Assembly: GCA_945786935.1 (NCBI GenBank)
Contig: CALZFY010000010.1
Location: forward strand, 1 to 50,325
Direction: 5' to 3'
Source of the DNA: HGM12587 sp945786935
GTDB lineage: Bacteria; Bacillota; Clostridia; Lachnospirales; Lachnospiraceae
DNA: 50,325 nt
The notes beneath the pieces are model-generated. The model made no database searches, was not told the origin of the DNA, and saw only the letters and a list, made by a program, of their open reading frames with translations. The position numbers and the translations under genes are program-made. Every line of letters starts with the position of its first letter. Position 1 is the stretch's first letter. Of the stretch, positions 34,841 through 42,383 are shown piece by piece.

Positions 34841-35736
34841 TTCGATACCTCCTTCTTCCTTGCCTTTAACAGGATAAAATTCACGATCATAATAAAAAGA
34901 TAAAGAACCAGTCCTACGCTGAAGAGTGCCCGTCTGTGGACACCTTCTGCATACCCCATCTCACTGACGATCTGGGTGGTCAGGGTTCTAACAGAATTGA
35001 AAGGAAGCGGAATGTTGACCGCTCCGCCTGCCACCATGTTGATGGCCATGGCTTCCCCTAAGGCTCTTCCGATTCCAAGGACAATTCCTGTCAGGATTCC
35101 GGATTTTGCTGCCGGTACCACCACCTTGAAAATCGTCTGTATGTTTGTGGCTCCAAGGGCCACGGAAGCAAGTCTCAGGCTTTTGGATACTGCCCTGATG
35201 GAGGAGGTGCTGACACTGATTACCGTTGGCAGGATCATGATTGCCAGAACGATGATGGCGGACAGCATATTTGCACCGCCGGTAAACTGATGGTTTAGAT
35301 CATTGGCATAGATTATCTTTTCTAACCGATACATCCACGGATTTAATACCATCATCCCAATGAGACCATAGATGACCGAAGGAATCGCAGCCAGAAGTTC
35401 CACGGCTCCACCTACGATATTTCCCATGGTTTTTCCTGCCAGTTCCGATAAAAATACGGCTGTCAGAAGACCCACAGGGACACCGATCAGCACAGCGGAT
35501 GCGGTACCTGCGATGGAGGACAGGATAATATAGAAAATACCATAGGAAGGCTCTGTTGCAGTAGGCGCCCACTTTGTTCCCAATAGAAATTCAGGAATCC
35601 CAACTTCTCTCAAAGCCGGGATTCCCTTCAGGAACATATATATCGTGAGGGAACATACTGCAAAGATTGCGATACCAGCACAGATCAGGAATATGATTTT
35701 TGCTGTTTTTTCGTAAATTTGCTTTCTGTTCATCAT
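34837..35736 (-). CDS. pstC: Phosphate ABC transporter permease PstC
   Basis: PstC is the partner permease. The 299-residue protein has about six membrane helices, a periplasm-side loop after the first helix (GTKWAPTATEPSYGIF), and the coupling loop near AVSKSLRLASVALGAT. It follows pstS closely and overlaps pstA by four bases. Confidence 0.97.
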   Translation of the reverse strand: MMNRKQIYEKTAKIIFLICAGIAIFAVCSLTIYMFLKGIPALREVGIPEFLLGTKWAPTATEPSYGIFYIILSSIAGTASAVLIGVPVGLLTAVFLSELAGKTMGNIVGGAVELLAAIPSVIYGLIGMMVLNPWMYRLEKIIYANDLNHQFTGGANMLSAIIVLAIMILPTVISVSTSSIRAVSKSLRLASVALGATNIQTIFKVVVPAAKSGILTGIVLGIGRALGEAMAINMVAGGAVNIPLPFNSVRTLTTQIVSEMGYAEGVHRRALFSVGLVLYLFIMIVNFILLKARKKEVSK

Positions 35737-35742
35737 GCACCC

Positions 35743-36636
35743 TTATTCCGGAATAATAAGACCTACTGTTTTAATAACTGCCTTACCTTCCTCTGATTTG
35801 ATGTACCGGAACCATTCCTGTACTAATTCATTCTGTTCGGAAATTTCACCTTTGGTAGCCATAACAAATGGTCTGGAAAGGAGATAGTTTCCTGCGAGGA
35901 TCTTTTCTTCTGTAGGTTCTACGCTGTCGATGGAAACTGCATTGACTGTATCGTCTACCACATCAAGAGATACATATCCGATGGCACCCGGAGTAGATCC
36001 TACCTTCGCAAGAACTGCACCTGTGGAATCCAGTTCCTGTGCATAAGCACACTGATCTTTCACTTCCAGAAGTTCCTCAAAGGCATCTCTTGTACCGGAA
36101 CCTGCTTCTCTTCCGATGACTACGATAGCTTCATCCTTACCGCCAAGCTCTTTCCAGTTTTTCACTGCTCCGCAGTAGATCTTTACAAGATCTGCAGATG
36201 TAATATCTTCCAAAGTGTTTTCCTTGTCAGTGATCACTGCAATTCCGTCAATGGCTACTACATTTTCTACGGCACCTTTTGCCATTTCATCTTCTTTCAC
36301 ATGACGGGAGGTATCTCCGATATCTACGCTTCCGGAGATCAGGGATTCAATACCTGCACCGGATCCTGTATATTCTACTGTTACTGTCACATCCGGATAG
36401 GCTTCCATAAAGCTTTCAGACATTGCCTCACATAATTTTTCCATGGAGGTGGATCCTGCCAAAGTGATGGTTCCGTTAAGCTCTGTTGCTTCATCTTCTG
36501 TTGTTGCAGCACCTGTCTCTTCTGTTTCCACTGCTCCTGCAGCTTCTGTTGCTTCGTTTTCCTTGTTTCCACAGCCTGTCATTGCAATGGCCATCATGCT
36601 GACTGCGCATACGGCTGCTAATAATTTCTTTTTCAT
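35743..36636 (-). CDS. pstS: Phosphate-binding lipoprotein PstS
   Basis: PstS is the phosphate-binding component. The 297-residue precursor has a lipoprotein signal peptide with lipobox MTGC (mature Cys22), an acidic and alanine/threonine-rich linker (about 26-53), then the binding fold with LAGSTSMEKLCEAM, TVEYTGSGAGIESLISG and the phosphate-contact loop GREAGSGTRDAFEELL. ACGAGGTTTTAAATT precedes the ATG. It heads pstSCAB-phoU. No PhoR/PhoB pair is seen in the window. Confidence 0.97.
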   Translation of the reverse strand: MKKKLLAAVCAVSMMAIAMTGCGNKENEATEAAGAVETEETGAATTEDEATELNGTITLAGSTSMEKLCEAMSESFMEAYPDVTVTVEYTGSGAGIESLISGSVDIGDTSRHVKEDEMAKGAVENVVAIDGIAVITDKENTLEDITSADLVKIYCGAVKNWKELGGKDEAIVVIGREAGSGTRDAFEELLEVKDQCAYAQELDSTGAVLAKVGSTPGAIGYVSLDVVDDTVNAVSIDSVEPTEEKILAGNYLLSRPFVMATKGEISEQNELVQEWFRYIKSEEGKAVIKTVGLIIPE

Positions 36637-36979
36637 AATTTAAAACCTCGTTTCTGTTTTTGTTTCGTATCTGTTTCTGATTTTCCAGATACAAGCTATG
36701 TTTTTAACCAAGCGCTTTTTGGTTACATGCTTATCCTAATAGTCTTATGTAAAATCAAAAACCTTACTTTTGTAAATTTAAGGTGAAAACTATGAAAAAT
36801 CGGTTTTCTGTTTTGATAGCCGGTGAATGGCCGGATATCAGTGAAATTTCTTTCATAATTCCTCTTCATATAGTAAAATACATATAGCTGTTCAGGGTCT
36901 TTCGGATACACAGCTTCCAAACAGTTACAAGCATACAAATATCGTCTTCACCCAATGGTTAACAGGAGCTTTTAAACAT
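36637..36979. other. 343-bp divergent intergenic region (pstS versus collapsed signalling locus)
   Basis: This gap should hold the pst promoter. A 7-bp inverted repeat (TAACCAA at 36705-36711, TTGGTTA at 36719-36725) lies about 70 bases upstream of pstS and could be an operator. Two TTTACA hexamers lie further up but not at Pho-box spacing. A GTAACTGTTC-family element lies at 36886-36928. I could not assign a clear -10/-35 pair. Confidence 0.5.
36886..36928. repeat. GTAACTGTTC-family palindrome, copy 5 (degenerate)
   Basis: AGCTGTTC near 36886-36893 and AAACAGTTAC at 36919-36928 form an imperfect inverted repeat, about 50 bases ahead of the collapsed signalling locus. The left arm is the most degenerate of the five copies. 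Confidence 0.45.
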
Positions 36980-37967
36980 ATGAAAGAGTTAGAGATCGAA
37001 GCAAAGGTTGAAAATTTGAATAAGGTGCTCATGTTTGTTGATGAGCAGCTGGAGGAAATGGATTGTCCCATGAAGACCCAGCTACAGATTGATATTGCTG
37101 TAGAAGAAATCTATGTAAATATTGCCAGATATGCTTATCACCCTGAGAGCGGTATGGTTTCCATACGGGTAGCTCTTCCGTTGAAAAGATGGAAACCGAT
37201 ACGCTGCAATATATGGAACATCTGACAGTCATTACTGCGGAAAAAGAGCGAATCGGAACAGAGCTTGCCCTTGCAACAAAGATACAGGCAAACATGCTGC
37301 CAAATCTTTTTCCGGCATTTCCGGAAAGAACGGAGTTTGATATCTTTGCCAGCATGACACCTGCCAAAGAGGTGGGCGGAGATTTCTATGACTTCTTCCT
37401 GATCGATCATGATCATCTGGGACTTGTGATGGCAGACGTGTCGGGAAAAGGTGTGCCTGCTGCCCTCTTTATGATGATGTCCAAAATTCTTGTGAACAAT
37501 TTTGCCATGCTGGGGGCTCTCCTGCCACTGTCCTGGAATGTGTAAACAATGCCATCTGTAAAAACAATGAAGATGACATGTTTGTAACCATATGGTTTGG
37601 TATCCTGACCATTTCCAGCGGACTTTTGGAGGCATCCAATGCAGGTCATGAATATCCGGCCATCCGCAGGGCAAATGGCACATTTGAACTTTTTAAAGAT
37701 AAGCACGGTCTTGCCATCGGATGCATGGAAAACATGAAATATCAGGATTATGAAATGCAATTACAAGTGGCCAATCAGTATGCACATCTGGAAATGAATT
37801 TTAAAGACCTTGCCTATATCAGTTCCGCAGGTCTTCGTACGTTGCTTACCCTTCAGAAGCAGGTGAACAGAACAGGCGGTACCCTCTGTCTGACCCATGT
37901 ACAGCCTTCTGTCAAAGAGGTATTTGAAATTACCGGTTTTGCAGGTATTCTGACCATTAAAGATTAA
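36980..37967 (+). pseudogene. Collapsed RsbW-like / SpoIIE phosphatase / STAS signalling locus
   Basis: Three partner-switching domains survive as fragments in one direction. Residues 1-68 from 36980 are the N-terminus of an RsbW-type anti-sigma kinase (AVEEIYVNIARYAY) and stop mid-domain. After a frame change, a SpoIIE/PP2C phosphatase begins mid-protein (KERIGTELALATKIQANMLP, then EVGGDFYDFF and MADVSGKGVPAALFM). It shifts frame again in a five-G run near 37512 and continues as SPATVLECVNNAIC through GHEYPA. At about 37765 it is fused directly to the C-terminal half of a STAS anti-sigma-factor antagonist (FKDLAYISSAGLRTLL). A good AGGAG remains before the first ATG. At least two deletions and one frameshift make it non-functional. 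Confidence 0.85.
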
Positions 37968-37980
37968 AAATGTGTTGCAC

Positions 37981-38028
37981 AAAAAAACAGGAATCATACA
38001 TCAGAATGCAATGTATGGTTCCTGTTTT
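37981..38028. terminator. Bidirectional terminator between convergent loci
   Basis: A 17-bp stem (37985-38001 with 38011-38027, one wobble or mismatch) with a 9-base loop is flanked by a T-run on each strand, seven long on the minus strand. It ends the 578-residue gene and the collapsed signalling locus. Confidence 0.88.
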
Positions 38029-38044
38029 AATATCATTTGATTTT

Positions 38045-39781
38045 TTATAGAGACATTTCTTCTATCTCAGGCTCTCTGAGCTTAAGCTCTTTTTTTGTCT
38101 GATCCAGTGCCTCATTGATCTTTTCCTGTACATAAGGAGACGCCATTTCCCTGATCTCTTTTGCCAGTGCAAGTTTCATCTGTCCCCTTTGTGTAGACGG
38201 ATTGATGGCCTTTGCATTGATATAGGTCTGGGTCTGTCGACTCAGTGCCACAGACAGATTTTTAAACTCATCCATTTCTTCCTTTGTCGGCTCTGTGCCG
38301 TCCAAGTGGGTCTCGCTGAGACGCTTCGCACATTTCCCAAGAGCATACATACTGTCTCTCATGTTCTTAAACTCTTTAGAGCCAAGACCGCCGTCCAATT
38401 CTTTCATCACAGATACCAGTCTCTGCACTTTGGCATAATTGATCCTGTTGTTTTCCGGATGACGTTCAAACCAGTCTCTGGATGCTTCCTTAATGACGTT
38501 ATGACGGGTATTTTGTTTACCGGCCCTCCTTGTCACCTGATCGATAAACCGTTCCACTTCCCGGCTGCTTTTGGCGCGAATCAGATGGTTCATCTCATCC
38601 ATATAGTAGACACCCTCCGGCAGCTCATTGATGGAGCTACCCCTGTAGGTATGTCCCGTTTTAGCATCCGTATAGGCAAATTTGTTACCAAGCCTCTGTT
38701 GATTCTCGGAGCTTACCTGAGTTTTGTCATAGCCCTGAAAGCCAGAGGAATGCTCCAGCGGATTGATGATGATCCTTTTAGCCCCTTTGATCTGCTGGGG
38801 ATGGAAAAGCAAGTTGGGACGGTTGGTCTGTATTCCGTAAAACACCGTCGTCTCCCCTTTATCTCCAAGGGGCTTTAGCTTGTGCTCCCCATGGGTCAGC
38901 ATACTTTCCCTGGCATAATAATCACCTTTTTCATTGAGTCCTCTGTTGGCATCTAATCCTGCTACCGGATCATACTGGCTGATTTCAAAGCTGACCTTAT
39001 CAATCAGCTTCTGATCATAGCCGGATTCGTAATGGAGCCAGTAGTTGAGCATTTCTGCCCCTTCCTTAATAGCCACTCCGCCTTTGCTGTGTCCTTTCAG
39101 CATGATCCTGATAGGTTCCGGTTCCCGGTTGGCTTCTTTCGCTTCCCGGACTCTGTCCTGAATGTACTGTTTTCCCAGAAAGAGAATCCCCTCAGCGTTT
39201 TTCTTCATAGAGTAATCACCGCCATCTAATCCCATGGAAGCTAAGGAGCCGGCCATGGTAATCCTGGTCTTTTGGATGGTTCTGGTGGTGCCATCCACAG
39301 TGATTTCCTTTACCTTTGTCTTGCTGTGCACATGTTTTTTGCGGGTTCCCTTTTCATCCACCACCTGGTAGCCTTCTCCATACTCTGCCACAGCCTTCCG
39401 GTATTTCTGGCTTGTTTCTTTGATGGATTTATTGGCCTTTAATCCCTTATAATCCTTTCGGGGATGACGAAATCCGGTTCCTGCAATGTCAAATTCCAGA
39501 ACATGGACTCCTTCATTGACCAGCTTGGTACCCCTTGCGTAATGAAGGGTGGTCAGATTCTGATCCGGGGCTGTCCCCAATCGAATCTCTTCCACCAGAT
39601 CGTAGGTATGATCCTGTTCCCCGCGAAGCTCTTTGATGACGGTACAGAAGTTCTCCAGCTTTTCTTTCCGCTGATGCTTATTAATCTTCGCCTGTTCCTC
39701 TCTTAGCCGGTTCAGGTTTTCAAACGTTGTATGTGTGTATTTTTTTTCTGTATAATCCTTTACTTTCTCATGATCGGGCAT
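38045..39781 (-). CDS. Unknown 578-residue cytosolic protein with putative alpha/beta-hydrolase triad
   Basis: I do not recognise this family. There is no signal peptide or membrane helix. A charged helical N-terminus (about 18-55) precedes a central domain (about 90-350). That domain has FDIAGTGFRHP near 97, a lipase-type nucleophile elbow GHSKGG (S232), YDPVAG (D271) and NPLEHSSGF (H344), in the order expected for a Ser-Asp-His hydrolase. The C-terminal third is helical (about 405-578) and ends in a charged coil. A lipase-, esterase- or effector-like activity is inference from the motif order only. Its start overlaps the upstream GNAT remnant by 14 bases, so it has lost or shares its promoter. 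A solid terminator follows. Confidence 0.75.
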   Translation of the reverse strand: MPDHEKVKDYTEKKYTHTTFENLNRLREEQAKINKHQRKEKLENFCTVIKELRGEQDHTYDLVEEIRLGTAPDQNLTTLHYARGTKLVNEGVHVLEFDIAGTGFRHPRKDYKGLKANKSIKETSQKYRKAVAEYGEGYQVVDEKGTRKKHVHSKTKVKEITVDGTTRTIQKTRITMAGSLASMGLDGGDYSMKKNAEGILFLGKQYIQDRVREAKEANREPEPIRIMLKGHSKGGVAIKEGAEMLNYWLHYESGYDQKLIDKVSFEISQYDPVAGLDANRGLNEKGDYYARESMLTHGEHKLKPLGDKGETTVFYGIQTNRPNLLFHPQQIKGAKRIIINPLEHSSGFQGYDKTQVSSENQQRLGNKFAYTDAKTGHTYRGSSINELPEGVYYMDEMNHLIRAKSSREVERFIDQVTRRAGKQNTRHNVIKEASRDWFERHPENNRINYAKVQRLVSVMKELDGGLGSKEFKNMRDSMYALGKCAKRLSETHLDGTEPTKEEMDEFKNLSVALSRQTQTYINAKAINPSTQRGQMKLALAKEIREMASPYVQEKINEALDQTKKELKLREPEIEEMSL

Positions 39782-40451
39782 CTTCTATCTCTGCCTCCTC
39801 CATCGTTGGACAAATGCCGCGATAAACAGACAGTGGCTGAATATCCGTCAATATCTTCTCCATAAAATTTACGGCAAAACCGGTTCTGGCGAAAAACCTG
39901 ACCTCAGTGTCTTTCCCGTACTTGTCATAGGCTTTCGTAAACACATGACTACACAGATCCAGCATATCCTTTGCATCCCCGGAAAAGATCCGTAAAAATG
40001 CAATCTCAATGATCCCTTTTGCAATGGGACAGATCACAGCCAGTCCGTCTGCACCATCCTTTCCGGGAATGATACAGCTGACATCCCTGTCACAATATCT
40101 GACCCTGTCCTCCAGATCCGGTACCGGTGCCTCTGTATCCTGTACATTTTCCAGACACTTTTCCAGCGTTTCCTCCGACAGTCTTTTCAGTGGAATGGCC
40201 TTTGACAAAGGAACTTTACGAAGCTGCGAAATCCAGACAAGACGCTCCATGGATACCCTGACTTCGTACCGTTCCCTCCAAGAAAATGTAAATCCCCAGT
40301 CCTCCAAGAAAGCCATCAGCCCATAATAGGCAGGCTCCGCAGGAAGATCGCAAAAGACCGATTCGATTCCTGCATAGGCAAGCAGCCGGAAGGCTTCTTC
40401 CAAAAGGGCATTCCCGGCTCCCCGGTTTCGTGATTCCTCCGGGACATAGAT
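39768..40451 (-). pseudogene. 5'-truncated tandem GNAT acetyltransferase
   Basis: The open frame starts abruptly at 40451, just after a TGA, in the middle of a GNAT domain: IYVPEESRNRGAGNALLEEA is the end of strand 4 plus the acetyl-CoA pyrophosphate loop (RNRGAG). About 227 codons follow, covering the rest of that domain and a more degenerate second GNAT-like half. The first 70-80 residues are missing. A TTG at 40403 is the only in-frame candidate start and has no good ribosome binding site. Its stop overlaps the 578-residue hydrolase start by 14 bases. I treat it as a remnant; a truncated product cannot be excluded. Confidence 0.7.
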
Positions 40452-40855
40452 TCATCGGATTCAAACAGCTCCTTTATTTCTTAAGTATGGGAATCCATAT
40501 GGTGGGTGGAAAGATGATCCTTTATCGGGCACTCATTACTCTGGATTTAAGCTTTTTTATCCTGTCGATCAGAGGAATCGGCCAACGATATATGATGTTT
40601 TATTTCATTGTATATTATTTATTTGTAGGCACGATCACCATTTTCAGTGCCTTTGAATCACGCAAATTAGAGGCAGCATTCTAGAAATGGAAGCTTATGA
40701 ACGGCATCTTAAAAGTAACGATTGCCATGATCTGTGTCGTGAATAATAATTCAGAAGATATGATGCTCTATGTGATGTGCTTTGGACTGATGATTTCAGC
40801 AATGACGAAAATCGCCATGGCATTAAAGAAAACAGCGATTATTTATATTCAATGA
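40452..40855 (+). pseudogene. Decayed HdeD/DUF308-like membrane protein
   Basis: One plus-strand frame encodes hydrophobic helices separated by short loops (ILYRALITLDLSFFIL, MMFYFIVYYLFVGTITIF, then SAFESRKLEAAF). A TAG at 40682-40684 interrupts it, and the same frame continues with WKLMNGILKVTIAMICVV and MISAMTKIAMALKKTA, ending at 40855. The helix-SRK-W-GIL pattern and the closing ISA...IAMALKK block resemble DUF308/HdeD proteins. The 5' end is missing and abuts the truncated GNAT gene at about 40451. The family call is tentative; the decay is clear. Confidence 0.6.
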
Positions 40856-40858
40856 ACC

Positions 40859-40911
40859 GGGACAGAGAACCGTCCCTTCGACGTCGGGACAGGGGGACGG
40901 TTCTCTGTCCG
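40859..40911. repeat. REP-like palindrome, copy A
   Basis: GGACAGAGAACCGTCC (40860-40875) and its exact complement (40895-40910) enclose a small TCGACGTCG palindrome and a GGGACAGGG block. This composition is typical of REP-type elements mobilised by Y1 tyrosine (RAYT) transposases in Clostridia. A related pair is at 50010-50060. No transposase gene is in the window. Confidence 0.75.
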
Positions 40912-40945
40912 ACATTCCCAGTACCGCATCTACATCTGAGGCATG

Positions 40946-40984
40946 GCAGGCCGGCCATCATCCAGGGCGGCCTGCTGTTTTTTG
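40946..40984 (+). terminator. Plus-strand terminator-like hairpin
   Basis: GCAGGCCG (40946-40953) pairs with CGGCCTGC (40968-40975), with a 14-base loop followed by TGTTTTTTGG. It lies between the REP-like copy A and the convergent tyrosine phosphatase gene, whose stop is at 41049. Confidence 0.6.
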
Positions 40985-41048
40985 GTATAAAAAAATTCGC
41001 CCGGAACCCGGCGCCTTCTACGCGCCATCGCTTTCAAGATTGATGGCC

Positions 41049-41990
41049 TTATTCCAAATATTTTTTTCTCAGCCGGTTTTGCTCTTCTTCCGAAACCCCC
41101 AGCTGATCGCGAATGTAGTCCTCTATGGAACCGTATTCTTCTTTCACGGCCTGGAAAGCGGCTTCTAGGTATTCGCCCTTCACGCCGACGATGGCCTGGG
41201 CTTCTCCCACCACCGCATCGTCATAGCCTGCCTCCTTGAGCGCGGCCTCCAGGCGGGCAATCTCCTCCTGGTATACACGATTGGTCAGCAGAAACTCCTG
41301 CATGATGCTCTCCTCATCCACACCCAAGGCGTACATGACGAGGGCGGCGGCAACGCCGGTTCGATCCTTGCCATAGGTACAGTGCCACAGCACCGCGCCA
41401 TCCGCCTCCAACAGCAGATCGAAGAATCGGGCATAGCCCTGCTGGCCCGCTTCGCTAAGAAGGATCTCGGTGTACAGGGAGGCAAGCTTACCGGTTTCGG
41501 CATACGCTACGCTTTTTTCGAGGTCGCTTTCCAGTTCTTTGATCCGCTTCATCAGGGCGATATTTTCGGGGTCGCTCATGTCCATCTGGTACACATTGAT
41601 CCACTCGTTTTCAGCGCCCGTGATCTCATGGTCGTCAGCCCCCGCTCGCTCGTAGTCCATGCGGAAATCCACAACATTCGAAACGGCATATTGCTCGGCC
41701 AGAGCGGCGGCAGCCTGGTCGGACAATTTGTCCAGCCGCTCCGTTCGCAGCAAAAGCCCCTTCTTGATCGCTCTGCCATCGGCACCTATGTATCCGCCAA
41801 GCTGTCTTGCGTTTCTCAGCCCTTCGATGTTTAGGAATCGGTCTGCGGGCATGGTATCCGTTGTGCCCTTATCCTCTTTTGCTTCTTCCGGGGCAGCGGT
41901 ATTTGACCATAGGAACATTCCCATTGCCAATAGCGCCAGCACAGCAATTACAAGCAGGAGAATCCCCATTTTCTGTTTATTCCGGCTCAT
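41049..41990 (-). CDS. Membrane-anchored tyrosine-protein phosphatase (Y_phosphatase3 type)
   Basis: This 313-residue protein has one N-terminal membrane helix (about 8-28, no lipobox), an acidic linker, and an extracytoplasmic-looking phosphatase domain. The opening FLNIEGLRNARQLGGYIG and the P-loop HCTYGKDRTG (C204, R210; CX5R) match the bacterial Tyr/Ser phosphatase and phosphoinositide-phosphatase-like family. AGGAGGTGTTTTGA precedes the ATG, and the 66-residue ORF lies 53 bases upstream on the same strand. The gene is visibly more GC-rich than the housekeeping genes of the window (many GCC, GCG and CGC codons), which suggests recent acquisition. Confidence 0.88.
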   Translation of the reverse strand: MSRNKQKMGILLLVIAVLALLAMGMFLWSNTAAPEEAKEDKGTTDTMPADRFLNIEGLRNARQLGGYIGADGRAIKKGLLLRTERLDKLSDQAAAALAEQYAVSNVVDFRMDYERAGADDHEITGAENEWINVYQMDMSDPENIALMKRIKELESDLEKSVAYAETGKLASLYTEILLSEAGQQGYARFFDLLLEADGAVLWHCTYGKDRTGVAAALVMYALGVDEESIMQEFLLTNRVYQEEIARLEAALKEAGYDDAVVGEAQAIVGVKGEYLEAAFQAVKEEYGSIEDYIRDQLGVSEEEQNRLRKKYLE

Positions 41991-42043
41991 TCAAAACACC
42001 TCCTAAGGTAGGTCTGAAACAGATCCACAGAATCGATTTTAAA

Positions 42044-42244
42044 TTATCTTTGACACTCCCGCCAGCCTGGGCGAGCACGATAGCTTTCAGAAACGGATGG
42101 CTCCGCATCGGTTTTGTCGGGGAAGCTGGTCTTCAGCTCAGGGTGGCCGTAGGTCAGGTCCGCCCTATCGATAAACAGCCGTTCACCGTTCTGAACCATC
42201 ATATTCTTGGCTTCTTTGTTTTTTACGTACTTATCATACAACAC
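42044..42244 (-). CDS. Small unknown ORF, 66 residues
   Basis: The frame starts at a GTG (42242-42244) reading VLYDKYVKNKEAKNMMVQ and continues with GERLFIDRADLTYGHPE to a basic end. I see no known domain, no membrane helix and only a poor ribosome binding site. It sits behind a plausible promoter and just ahead of the tyrosine phosphatase, so it may be a leader ORF or a remnant. Its first eight codons and upstream DNA recur at the window end, where the following sequence is unrelated. Confidence 0.45.
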   Translation of the reverse strand: MLYDKYVKNKEAKNMMVQNGERLFIDRADLTYGHPELKTSFPDKTDAEPSVSESYRARPGWRECQR

Positions 42245-42255
42245 CTACAGCTTCA
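42211..42255 (-). repeat. Direct repeat DR1 (5' end of the 66-residue ORF)
   Basis: These 45 bases match 50280-50325 in the same orientation, differing by two third-codon-position changes and a one-base insertion in an A-run. They cover the sequence before the start codon and the first 13 or so codons. The second copy runs into the window end, so its full length is unknown. Confidence 0.8.
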
Positions 42256-42267
42256 CAAACGCTCCAA

Positions 42268-42295
42268 ACTATATGTCTCGCAGGAACGTTCACAA
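42268..42295 (-). promoter_or_regulatory. Candidate promoter of the 66-residue ORF and tyrosine phosphatase
   Basis: On the minus strand TTGTGA (42290-42295), a 16-base spacer and TATAGT (42268-42273) lie about 24 bases before the GTG start. TTGTGAA-like words recur several times in the AT-rich gap 42256-42383 behind the adhesin gene. I see no adhesin terminator there. Confidence 0.5.
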
Positions 42296-42383
42296 TATTT
42301 TTACATTATTCACAATTTGTTCACATTCTATTGTCTTTTGCTTTTTCCTGTCGTAACATAATATTGAATCTTCTGTTTAGCTT

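Noticed and set aside
36755..36785. Pho box upstream of pstS
   Set aside because: Two TTTACA words are present but 23 bases apart, not the roughly 11-base periodic spacing of known PhoP sites, and no PhoPR genes are near.
36723..36938. 71-residue minus-strand frame upstream of pstS
   Set aside because: It runs through an intergenic repeat, has no family resemblance and no ribosome binding site.
36980..37225. Complete small anti-sigma kinase gene
   Set aside because: The protein stops halfway through the ATPase fold and its last 15 residues are out-of-frame phosphatase sequence.
40216..40464. 82-residue minus-strand frame with cysteine-rich sequence
   Set aside because: It is an alternate frame of the GNAT remnant, which shows the RNRGAG acetyl-CoA loop in the other frame.
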